A stretch of 64,000 nucleotides of DNA from Chimonanthus salicifolius (Eukaryota; Streptophyta; Magnoliopsida; Laurales; Calycanthaceae): the NCBI GenBank assembly GCA_013350335.1, contig CM023539.1:31668631-31732630 (forward strand). Direction: 5' to 3'. The notes beneath the pieces are model-generated. The model searched no databases and had not been told where the DNA came from. It saw only the letters and a list, made by a program, of their open reading frames with translations. Within the stretch, counting starts at the first letter, position 1, and the number at the start of each line of letters is the position of its first letter. Made by a program: the position numbers and the translations under genes. Positions 36,701 through 48,700 of this stretch are shown one piece after another.

Positions 36701-39700
36701 AATCAGGTGGAGTATGATCTTCACTCTTAATCACCTTTGGTCTTCAAGCTTCTAGCAAGTGATTCTTCCCGAGTCACGAAATTGAAAAACTAAGGACTCA
36801 ACCAAGCCGAGACACTAACAAAAGTGACATGGGAACAATAGAAACTCAATCATCCATATGTGGCACACAATATTTTTTTTTTTTTGTGATTCACTTTTTT
36901 CTAATTAGTTAGGAGTACAATTTGAGTTAACTTTATCTATACCCAGATGACCCAACCTAAATTTGATTCAGGAGGCGTTAGGATAGTTTGAATTAGGGTC
37001 ATTTTAGGATTGAATTTTTCAACCTGAGTTGGGTTGGGCTGCTTGGTTTAAAATAGGGATTGGATTAGATTGGAGGCAATAAAAGATGGGCTTTGTTATG
37101 GTAAAATAGTTTTTCAGTTGCACTAAAAACTCAACTAGTACCATAATTAAGTAAAAGCTGAAAAAAACAAGGGAAAGAAAAAACTAGTGTCGATTAGACA
37201 AGAACCTGAACTTGTTCTTGAAGAAGCTTGATGTGAGCAGCAGCCTCTTGAAGAACAGAAGCAGTGTCCGTCTGCAAGCAAAGAGCAGAAACACATTCAG
37301 TGCTTCCTCATAGCACACAAACGGATAATGGGTACTTACTCTATTTAAGAATGAAAACTAATTTCTCCTTCTCTGCGTCACCTTTCCAAATGGAGAAACA
37401 AGTTGCTGAAGTGCAGTAACTCTATCTCCCAGTCTATTGCTCCTCCTCTTTGGTGTCTGCAGTAAAATTGGACAAAAAGAGAAAAAGGGAGTTGAAAAGT
37501 TACCAATGAAAGATTTACTGAGATTAATGTACATTTCATGTTTGAATAACCTACTTTCAATTTTTGGGACGTTGAAGATTCTTTAGCAGCTTTGGGTTGG
37601 TGTTTGTCTTGATCCTCACCCTGCCTTCTCTTGGATTCTTTCATCTTTGTTTCATTTTTTATTAGATAAGGAGTCATTCGTTTCCTTGCATTTTCTAAGG
37701 CCTGCACATAGGAATCCAGTGCATTAAGAGGAGCAAGTAGGCAACAAAGTGCTAGTGTTGGTGTTATTTGGGGCTACTAGAAAGATTAGATTATGGTTGG
37801 ATGTTTGTAGTTTCTTTTCGGCATTGTATCAATTTAGACCTATTTCACCAAGAGAATATAAAGAATACAATAATAATTTCAAAAGATTTGAATTAAAATA
37901 ATTAATTTTTTTAGCACCAAACACTTAAAACTCTACATATTGGTAATCCAAAGGGGTTGAAGTGATGGTTAGGAACCCGTTTTAGGAAGCAGGAGTTGAG
38001 AGTTCAAATTCACACTCCATCTCAAAAGTGTCAGTTCGATTCACATTCCACACTAAAAGGGTCACTACCTCTAGAGTTACTCGATATGTGTAGATAGAGA
38101 GGCTTTCACATACTTCAAAAATTAGTCGAATAGACTTGGACCTCTTCATGGTAAAAAAAAAAAATACTCTACATATTAGATGATACAAGTCAGTTTTGTC
38201 CCAGGTTTTAACTATGCTACACAGCAATCCCACGTGTAAATGTTAGAGATCCATGGCATTGATATGACTTTTCATATCTTATGGATAAGTAGAACTTGAA
38301 ATATGTATAGGCTGATATTTAAAACTAATTTGGAGTTATTAAAAGTGATCATGAAAGTGAAGCTTTCTTAAGCTTCTTTTATATCTAATTTTTTATTACA
38401 ATTAAATATTTTATTTGATTTAGTCTCACAAGTTATTAAGAAATGAACTTTAATTTTAAATTTTGTATTTTTTTTCAAAAATGAGATGAACTTGTCAATA
38501 TACAGTAACTAATGGTATTATTCAACCAACATGGATTTCATGTTTTAAAAATCTCAATCTTATGTACCAATAATATCTACAGAGATGATAAGGTTTCTAA
38601 GTTTTCAACATTTATGATTTCATCTCTAAAGTTTGAAGAACATTTACAATAAGGCTCTTATTGTGCCAAACTCTCAATAGAAAGATTAAAATAGATGATT
38701 TATATGGTTGGATTCACGTAACCTTTCAGATATAATATTTATAGATGAAAAGATCTATTCAAAGGACTTCTTATTTGGGACTCAAATAGGATACCAAAGT
38801 TTAATATATAGAAATAATTTTGATTTCTTGAAAATATGAAAAGTTTTAAAAAATTATTTCTATAATTGGAACAATATGATTTTGTATAGGTCTCATACTT
38901 AATTTAATATCTTCAAAACGGTCAATCAAACTAAATAATAATGATCAATCATTTAATAAATTTATAGTCAATATTTACTTGATAAATGCCAAAATACGTT
39001 AGAGGAAGAGTATCGGAAAAATTTGATTATTTTATCTATTCTCCCCTTATAATTATATTAGGAGGATACAATTTACATACTTCTAGATTTCTTATCCCTC
39101 CATAGAAAATTGGTTTCTTTGAAAATAACTTTTTAACGAAGAAAATCTATTGTTAACACATGTATCAATATATATATATATATGGTCATTGAAAATCTCT
39201 ATCTTTTAGCAAACATGAAAAATAGAAAATGATTTTAAAACCATTTTACTTTTTATAAAAACTACATCGATTTTTCTAGAAAAGTTCATTTTCATTTAAA
39301 ATTCTGCTTTGAATGAAAAAATATGGAAAGAACCCCTATTAAAATAAATCCGATTACAATTCGAAGGAATTGGAGCGATGGTTAGTAACCGCCTCAGAAA
39401 CCTGAGAGTCCAAAGTTCAACTACCACTCTACTCAAAAAGTCACTCTGAGTTATCTGGTATGTGTGGATAGGGAGACTTGTATATCTCCGAAGATTAATC
39501 GAAATCCTCTAAAAGTCATACACACCTTAGAACATAAAAAAATAAGCCCTATTACTCTCCTCATTTACCAAAAGACCTTTCCTATCCCACTTGGTGAACC
39601 CCAAACGTCAACTTCCTCATGCTCCATCAAAATACTGTGGAACCTATAAGGTGAAGTGATCACCCACCTTGTAGTTCTCGTACTATAATATAGAACATGG

Positions 39701-42700
39701 AGTGGATAACATGAGTAGATGAGAACTTTAAAGAATAACTTACATATTCGACGGGAGTGATTCCGTCAGAGTTGTCTTTGTGTGAAATATTCCGGTCCAT
39801 TGAATTTGGCATCACCGAACCAGCACCTGATTTGATTGTCAAACAACAACTTGATCATCTAACTCATTCACCTTTGTATACTGTAAATGGGTTTAGCTTT
39901 TATAATTCTTATGCAATTAACAGTCATATAGGAATTAGAAAAACTACAATATTAAAAACAGAGATTGCTGGTTTAACACATGAAGAAGACGAATTTCATA
40001 ATGGTTAATTGTTTATTTATCTGAATTACATCACCTGATAGACACAGTATAAGAATTGTAGACCGACTCAAACTGAGTTCAAATAATTCAGGACTCTTAC
40101 ACTGACTCAATATCTAATCAAGAGATTAAAACAAACTAATACTTCTAATCTAACAAAAGAGACTATAATATTCAGATTCACTCTTCCATACTACCATGAT
40201 TTGATGATCTAGGCTTGATATAGAAGAGCCCAGAATGTTTGCTTTAAACAAAGAAAGGAAAAACCAAGAGTAATGGGTTATGTATACACACTCTACAAAG
40301 GAAAATCTTCACCTTTTGAATGTATTTTGCTATATTCTTGCTTATTGACTTCCTAATTATAAACTATGATCATCTTGAAATCTTCCACTAATTAGAGAAT
40401 TCTTTGAACAAGCTTCATCTACGGTGAGATTAGTAGTCTTGATCACTATATTTGAGACCCCTCATGTGCCATGGCACACTACAAGTGATGTATCTAGTTC
40501 TTTATTACTAACATATGCATTTAGAGCCTTAGATAACTCCAACCTGAGATATGATTTTGAGAAGCTTCAAGTGATGAAAGAGGAGCCAAATAGTTAAAGG
40601 TCTGGAGATCGTTGGAGAGCTGAGAATCAATGTAAAAACCACTGTAACCATTCCTGTAAGTAAAAAAAGGAAAGTTTCAACTATTAATGTTTCTTTATTC
40701 GTTCGACGAATTTGCAAAAAATTGCTACATAAATCGTGATCAACGTCATGGTGTGGCTCTGTTCACATGAAGTTAGATTATTAGATCAAAACCAACTTTT
40801 TCTATCATATGAGGCACTCATCATTCATGAATGAAAACCAATGTATCTCATAGTTCTGATAGATGGTTGGCTTGATCTAATTTCATTTTTATTGTTGCAT
40901 GAAACAAGTGTGAAGTGGCAAAAGTCTTAACATCAATTAATTTGATAAATAAATGACTCATTTAACATTTGAGATACCCTTCTGTTGTTGGGGATTTGTC
41001 CTCTTTAAATTGGCAGAATCAAACACACACAACAAACGATTTTACGTGGTTCAGCCAAGGGCCTAATCCACGTGCAGCAAACAAGAATTTTACTAATCAA
41101 ATATGCAAATTACAAAATTTCCCCAATTTCCCTTCCTCACTTCTCTCTCTCTCTCTCAACGCCCAGAAAAACCCAAGATAGGCTCTAACCCAACGAATGA
41201 GACCCTCTCTATTTTTATAGACAAACATAGAAGGTTTCTTAATACAACAAGATTTCCCAAATTGACAATCTTAGTCGATTTTTACAACATAAACCCAAAA
41301 CGAGAATAGCTTTCCTAATATAAGAAAAATAGAGGAGACACAAAATGGGAAAGAGGAATCCTAATCAAATTCGGCCCGAAATTGAGCCACACACAACAAT
41401 CTCCACCTTGGTGAGATTTGTAGAAAAACCATCTCTCATAACTCCACCTTGTCAAGACATCTTTCAGATAGAGACGATTTTCAATGCTCTTAGTCATGTT
41501 ATTGTCTTCTAGTTTCTGCCACAACTACTTCGTCGAAGTCTCCTTCATAACAAAATATTTTGATCTCTCGCAAGACAAAGTTGTATGGTGCCACAAGCCA
41601 GACGGTTGATTCTCTCCCAATCCTTATCATTCATATCTGCAAGTTTATCTTTCAAAGAAATATCAAATTCCTGTGACAACAACACATCCCTAATTTCGCA
41701 CTGCCACATGCCAAAGTTATTCATCTCATTAAAATTTTCAACTTCAAATTTTGTATTTGAATGGTTCTCACAAGTTTAGTAGTGGTCTTTGATGATGACC
41801 CAAATTCAGACATATTTTCTCCCAAAGATGATCACCAAACGACAAAATAACTACAAAACTACTTAAAACACCTTCACAAAAGCACTACAAATAACTTCAA
41901 AAAAATTCAATTTTTGTTGTTGAAGGTGTACGTGAAAGTGTGGTCTCTCGGAACTATCCCACTATGTGATCCTACAGAGTACTGAACAGAGAAAGTGTTA
42001 TAATCTTGCTATCACCCAAAAGTGTAGTCCTGTGTGACAACACCATATTGTACTCCATAGACCACCAAAATGGAGATAAGGACAAAATATGTTAAAGACA
42101 AAATAAGTCATTTCTCCTTTCTTCTTCCCAAAAACAACAACAAATGAGTAGAAGCAAACACACACAACAAACGATTTTACATGGTTCGGCCAAAGGCCTA
42201 ATGCACGGGCAACAAACACAAATTTTACTAATCAAATATGCAAATTACAAATTTTCCCCAATCTCCCTTCGTCACTTCTCTCTCTCAATCAACGCCCAGC
42301 CAAGAGAGACTTTAATCCAATGAAGGAGACCCTCTATAAGACCCCACCCACATGGCGGTGTGGGAAAAGTCCCACATCGTCCATGAGGTGGGTGGTAGGG
42401 GTGATTATAGTAGGGGTTAGGCCCTCAACCAACACGAGGCCTTTTAGACCTAGCCTGATGGGTCGGACCCAAAGAAAAATGGTGCGGGCCCATGTAGGGC
42501 CAAAGCAGACAATATCGTGTTGGATGTCGGATCATCACAAGTGGTTTAGAGCACGGTTCAACATTTGGACAGTTTGGGCTCTCTACTTCTGTAATATTGC
42601 ATGCCCGTATGGACCCTTTATTCGTGTGACGTGACAGAGTCGGGGACAGCTCTGGTCTTAAAGGGGGTGGGTTGTAACACCCCACCTATATGGGGGTGTG

Positions 42701-45700
42701 GGAAAAGTCTCACATCGCCCATGAAGTGGGTGGTGGGGGTGATTATACGAGAGGGCAAACCCTCAACCAACACGAAGCCTTTTGGGCCTGGCCTAGTCGG
42801 TCGGGCCTAAAACAAAACTGTACTGGCCCAAATGGGGCCCAAAGCAGACAATATCGTGTTGGGAGTCAGTTCGTTACACCCTCCGTATTTTTATAAACAC
42901 AAATAGCAAAGGTTTACTAATGCAACAAGGTCTCCCAAACCGATAGTTTTAGTCGGGTTTTACAACACAAACCACAAAACGAAAATAGCTATCATAATAT
43001 AAGTAAAATAGAGGAGAGACAAAATAGGAAATAGGAATTCTAATCAAATTCGCCTCCAAATTGAGCCACAACCAACATCTCTCAATGGCCAGTTTTTTAG
43101 AGTGAGTTTTATTTCAAGAATGTTATCAAGTCATGGTTTACTAACATGATATCAAAGGAAGTTCCATGTGCAATCGTAGAGCACAGTTGGACATGAGGGC
43201 GGTATGAAGTGACAATAGTTCCACATCAGTTAGTTTAAGAAACCAATGAGTCAATATTTCACTTGAGGCACAATTGACTCAAAGGTTAGCTTTTGAAAGT
43301 GAGTTCTACTTTAAGAATGTTATCAAGTCATGATTTTTAACAAGTAATGTGTAGTGGCTCGACCCTTAAATTTCTTTAATTATAATGAATTAATTTAGTT
43401 TACATGTGTGAGAGGTGTTTGAGGGTCCCTTGGGGGTCCCACATATTGGACACATGTCCTCAAAAGCCCAAAGCGAATTATTCTGAGAGGAAAATAAGAA
43501 AAATTAAATAAGTGGTGTGACTGTCGGTGTGCCCGATAAGTACTATAGGTTAGACCAACAGCCTCAATGGGACCGATGGTGGCTTCAGTCAGACCATTAG
43601 TGAATAGACATTGGTTTAGGGTTGAGTGGAAGTCAAACCAGAAAATGACGCCTCTGTCGGTCCGACCGACACTGGGCGACGGTGCAACCGTCAAAGAACA
43701 AAAATCTAAAAAGATGGTAGACTAGAAAACTAGGTCTCTGTCGGTGCGATCGACAGAGAGCAGCAGTGAAGGTTAATTATGCACACCGTTGGTGCAACCA
43801 AAATGGCGTCAGTGCGACCGACAAGCAACTTAAACTTTGGGTATTGAAACCTCATTTGGCTCAAAAAATTCATTTTACTCCCTTTTTTCCCCTCCCCACT
43901 TCCGAGTAGACCCATTTCCAACTGAACTAGACCCTTTTTCTTCCTCTTTTCACTCCATTTCACCCTTTGCATATAAGAAATTGGAGTTGGACTCATTTCA
44001 AGCTACCTTCCACTCAGATTTTCTCTCCCCTCAGCTAAGTTATTCAGTCCTCCACCTTTCTTTCTCTCGAATCTTGGGTTTTATTTGGGGATTTACGTGG
44101 AATCGAGATGGAATCATATTGTAGGCCTTGATTGGGGACGAATTCATGGAGAAGAGTTGGGATTTGATGTTTGGAGACCTTGCATGGGGTAGGGTTAAGC
44201 TCCATTTGGGTTTGGAACCCTAGTGGGAGGTAGATATTTGGGGAAATGGTGTCTTGTTGATATTGGAGCCGGGTAATCTTGGTAATTTGGAGTTTTCTCA
44301 TGGATTGAACTTGGTTGACCTAGATTAGGGTTGAACCCCTCGGTATGATTTGGGGGTTTTTGTATTTAAGCTTGTATTTGGCCTAATCAAGGAACTTATT
44401 TGTGGTTTCTATGTTCTTATGTGTGATTAGTGCCTAATACCTCCGATCCCGAAGCCGGACAACCCGAGAACCAACCTGGAAACGCGTAGAATTCGAGGTG
44501 AGGAACGCTACACACCTTGATTAGATTGATTGTTGATGACATGCAATGTAGGAATCTTTAGATTGATAATGTGCCTAAAGCATGATTAGTTGTTGATGCC
44601 ATGTTTGATGTATTGAATTTATTAATCTCTATTTAATTCCTATGTTTGGTGTTCTTTATAACCCGTTGAAATCACTGTGCATTGATTGACGAATATAAGT
44701 TTTTTTATTGTTGGAGACGAATCTTGAATGTGGGTTGGGACAAATGTGAATAGGGTGAAATGGGGGCCAAGATAGATATGCCACTACGGGATAGGCTTGT
44801 ATGAATTAGAATTGCAAGGACTGCATTGGGGAAATGCAAGGACAAGCCATGATGGAGATCCCCGAACAATCAATGGGCCACTCCCTGATGTCCACCCGAC
44901 ATGGAAAAATGGAATGATTGTATGGACTTCTATGGAATTGTTATGCACCAACTCCATGAAGAAGGTTGGAGTGACAATAAGATTATGAGGAGTTCGATAG
45001 GACCATATGGGAACGGTGGCAACGGCTAGGGTCACTGGATACCGTAGAGGAGCTTATCTCTCATGTGTGTAAGTGCCCCGGTTTGTCCGAGTCACCCTTA
45101 TTGTTAGTTACGTGACTCAGTTGGACTTGCATTAGATGAACAAGAAGATTTACTATGAAGTTGAAACGTCTACACCGAATATGGTATTGGCATACAGGTA
45201 AGTGAACCGTAGGAGACCTTAGGCTAAATCAAATACCTAGAAGCCAATTGGAAAATAAAGTCAATAAGTGACTTTCAGCCTCGAGGCCTCATGCAATCTG
45301 CCAAGGCCTCGCAGCCAGTTGTGCAGAGCTGACTGCAGTTGACCCTGTGTCAAGCTGACTAAGTCTCTTACAGTTTTAGAAAGTTAAAATCTGTGACTGT
45401 TTAATTAAGTGGTAATTATGGTAAGTTTATTGGAAACTTATTATGGTAAATAAAATTATCCATATGGTGAGATGGGTAATTATGGTAAATTGATTAGAAG
45501 CTTATTATGGTAAGGAAATTAACCACATGGGTTGCCACCTGTCTTAAAGTTTGAATTTGAATATCCTTAGGGAGCTGTCCATAACAATTATGGAAAGGCT
45601 CATCCATGACTTGTAATCCACCTTACAATATTCCTATCAAGTACTTGATTAAAGGCTAAGATAAATGATTTGCAAGTCATGCAAGGTGGAGATGAGCTGG

Positions 45701-48700
45701 CTGATATCTGATTGATATCTGGTTGTTATCTGAATGGATTTTTGTCTGTCAGATTAAGCAACTCATATGTGATGTCTTTCCAAGATTTACCGCTGGCGAG
45801 GCCTCATCAGAATCAGCGAGGCCTCGCAGGCGTGCCTAACTGCAGACCTTAAAATTGTTTATAAAATAACAAGAAGGCTGTTGTTCAGAGTACCGAATAC
45901 ACACAGCAAACACTCAGGAACATATTACCAGTGAGTGATCATTCGGCCTTCCCTCTAGACACCATTCTTTATCATCTTCCTTAGTGAATGTTTGGGTAAT
46001 CAATACCCTAATCCTTATGAAGAGTAAAGTGTTCATATAGGACTATAAAACCAGTCATACCCTTGTCCTATATTGCTGTGCCGATAGTCATTTTGATGGA
46101 GCTAAACTAATGGAAAGGAGCACACAGATTCAGTAAAGAAGAAAGAGCTTAAAGGAAAACGGTCAAGGCCCAAAGCAAGTATTTCTTGTTTGTTTTATTT
46201 CAAACATTGTAAAGTGGATTAGAATAGTGCGTTCGAACCACTCTAAAAAAATAGGTGTAGAGGATTAGACCGATTGGGTTGAACCTCTATAAAAAACTAG
46301 GTTGTACTATTTGTGTGAGACCCTTACATAGTATATTTGGGATAGCCCTAGAGAGGGTGAGTCCAACAGTGGATGTAGGTTCAAGTGAACCGAACCACTA
46401 TATATCGTTGTGCATGTGTGGTTTGCATTAATAGTTTGATTCATTTGTTTATCACTTGCACACACGTTTATTCCACTGCACATATTGTTAAATCTGATTT
46501 ATTTTTAAAATGGAACTAAAATTGAAACGGACCTATTCACCCCCTTCTAAGTCGTGCATACTTCTAGTTACGGAATTTCAATTGGTATCAGAGCAAGGTT
46601 ACTCCGTATTTGACTTAACCGTCTGGAGTTGATCCTTTTTACTAGAGCTATGTATTTGGGTGAAAGTTTAGATATAAATAGACCTCCTTACTTTGATGGC
46701 TCCAATTACAGTTATTGGAAAATAAAAATGAAAATATTTCTAATTTCCTTAGACCCAATCGCTTGGGAAGTCATCATAAAAGGTTGGTCACATCTTATAG
46801 AAGAAGTGAACATAGATTCAAATAAAATGATAAGACCAAAAATCTTGAACCTTTGGGATGGCATTGAAAGAAGCATGTATAATGGTAATTTCAAAGCTCT
46901 CAATGCCATCATGTGTGCTGTTTCCGCTGATGATTTAAATGTAATCAAGACTTTTGAAACAGCTAAGGAGGCGTGGGAATATTTGGAAAGAATTTATGAA
47001 TGTATAACTATTGATGAGAATTCAAGAATCCTCACAACCTCCAAATCTTATCATGAGGCAAACATAGACCAAGATCCTGCACATAAAGCCCTTGTAGTAC
47101 ACACTACACTGAAAAATGATCTGGGTGTAAAATCTGAGGTTTCTAAGAACACCATTCTGAGCGGTGCTAAAGATTCTAGAAACAAGATTGGTTTTGGTTA
47201 CAACTTGGAAAATGTTGTTTTGCCCATCTTGACCCAAAAGACTAAAAAACATGTAACTTGCTTCTACTATAACAAAACTGGCCATTTCAGACATGAATGC
47301 AAGTTAAGGACGTTGCACTTTGAAAATAAAAATATTGAAAATCATTTCAAAGGTGCAAAGAAAAGGAAAAATAATTTTAGAGGAAAATCACACCTTGAAA
47401 AGAGAAAGAAGGAAAATCATTTTGCTAGTGTGAATTTCTCTAAGAAAAACAATGCTCCACACCATAGACATCAGTCCTACGTTGACAAATCTTAGGGAAT
47501 GTGACAAGACCTCAAAATATTATGAATTGGAATAATATAATGAGGTTCTTATATCAAATTACCGGATCTAGGCTAAATATTCTAAGATGTGAAATCAAAA
47601 CGCCCAACATCCGTAAATTTGAGAAGAAAGGACCAGATCAAAATTTCAAGTGGATTCAAAAGACTTAAATGATCCGGAATTCCAAATTAAATTTGTGCCA
47701 TGGATGAAATAGTATGAATCTTCAAAAGGCACAAATTGGTGTGTGATTGAATGTTTATGCATACATAGTGTTGCATGATATATTTATTTCTACGATCATA
47801 TATGGTGGTATTTCGTTGAGAAATAAATATTTGAATTATATGGTTATGATATTTTCACTAATATCGCTTTGAAAAGGTTGCCATATCATGCAATCAAATA
47901 TTGAAAAGCAACATTTTCTTTGAGTTGTTCATTCTTTACTATCTTGTTGTGGTTGATTATGTGGAATGAATATTTATATATGTATGCATCAATGTGAGTG
48001 TTTTTTTCATTGTTCAAATGGATTGTGACTAAATATTTAGAATAGTGAATATCCAATGTCTAAATTCCAGTTTGAATAAAGGGATAAGATCTAAATTTAA
48101 AATAAGTTCAAAATTAAAAGATCTGAAAAATCCAATTTAATTGGTATCATTGTGATAATATTGGTGGTGGATCTTTCTTAGTTTCAAATATTGGAATAAG
48201 TGCTTATTTAAAACTAATGTTTTGTTAAATCTATTTCTCCATGATATTAATGTGTAGTACCCTTTGTCAATTTATGACAAAAGGGGGGAGAAAAATGGTA
48301 CTAATGTTGAGGGGGAGAAATTTCAAAATCCCACCTAGTTGCCTATGTCTTTTGCAGGAATTTTTTTTACAGGCATCATTTCAAGGGGAGAAAAAGAAAA
48401 AGGCGGAGAGAAGTGTTAGTACAAGAAATTCAAGTCTTGATATGGTCATTGTTTGAGTTGTATTTTTGTAAGGACTTGTATTTCATTATAAAGGGAAATT
48501 GGTGTAATGGGTAGATCTAAAATTTTGTCACGAAATTGACAAAGGGGGAGATTGTAAGTGCCCCAGTTCGTCCGAGTCACCCTTATTATCAATTACGTGA
48601 CTCAGTTGGACTTGCCTTGGATGAATAAGAAGATTTATTATGAAGTTGAAGCGTCTACACCGAATATGGTATTGGCACATAGGTAAGTGAACCGTAGGAG

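Larger units (their letters stand above)
28990..36820 (-). mobile_element. Sirevirus-derived non-autonomous Copia, copy E2
   Basis: 7.8 kb on the minus strand. The LTRs are 34866-36820 (5') and 28990-30943 (3'), each 1955 bp within a base. The primer site is at 34852-34864 (TTGGTATGAGAGCC, one change from the Met tRNA complement). The polypurine tract AAAGGGGGAGAT lies directly before the 3' LTR. The flanks AAGGT (28985-28989) and AAAGT (36821-36825) form a target duplication with one change. The interior (30944-34865) has a gag remnant and a separate 3' ORF but no RT, integrase or RNase H. It shares structure with copy E1 at 52828-60235. It sits in the bHLH intron. Confidence 0.88.
40986..43077 (-). 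mobile_element. Short Tnt1-like non-autonomous Copia element G
   Basis: Minus-strand element. The LTRs are 40986-41398 (3') and about 42135-43077 (5', carrying the TRIM). Terminal pairs are TGTTG on the plus strand left and CAACA on the right. A polypurine tract CAAGGTGGAGAT lies opposite 41399-41410. The flanks TCTGT (40981-40985) and TCTCT (43078-43082) are a one-mismatch duplication. The interior is only about 0.74 kb with no coding domain. It is in the bHLH intron. Confidence 0.75.

Noticed and set aside
37186..37206. Read-through end of the bHLH at a TAA just after VQVLV
   Set aside because: A GT donor lies exactly after CAG, and the family continuation VLTSPYF is found at 19635 with acceptor and matching phase.
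42601..42896. Open frames in the TRIM
   Set aside because: They lie in non-coding LTR sequence and read across LTR boundaries.
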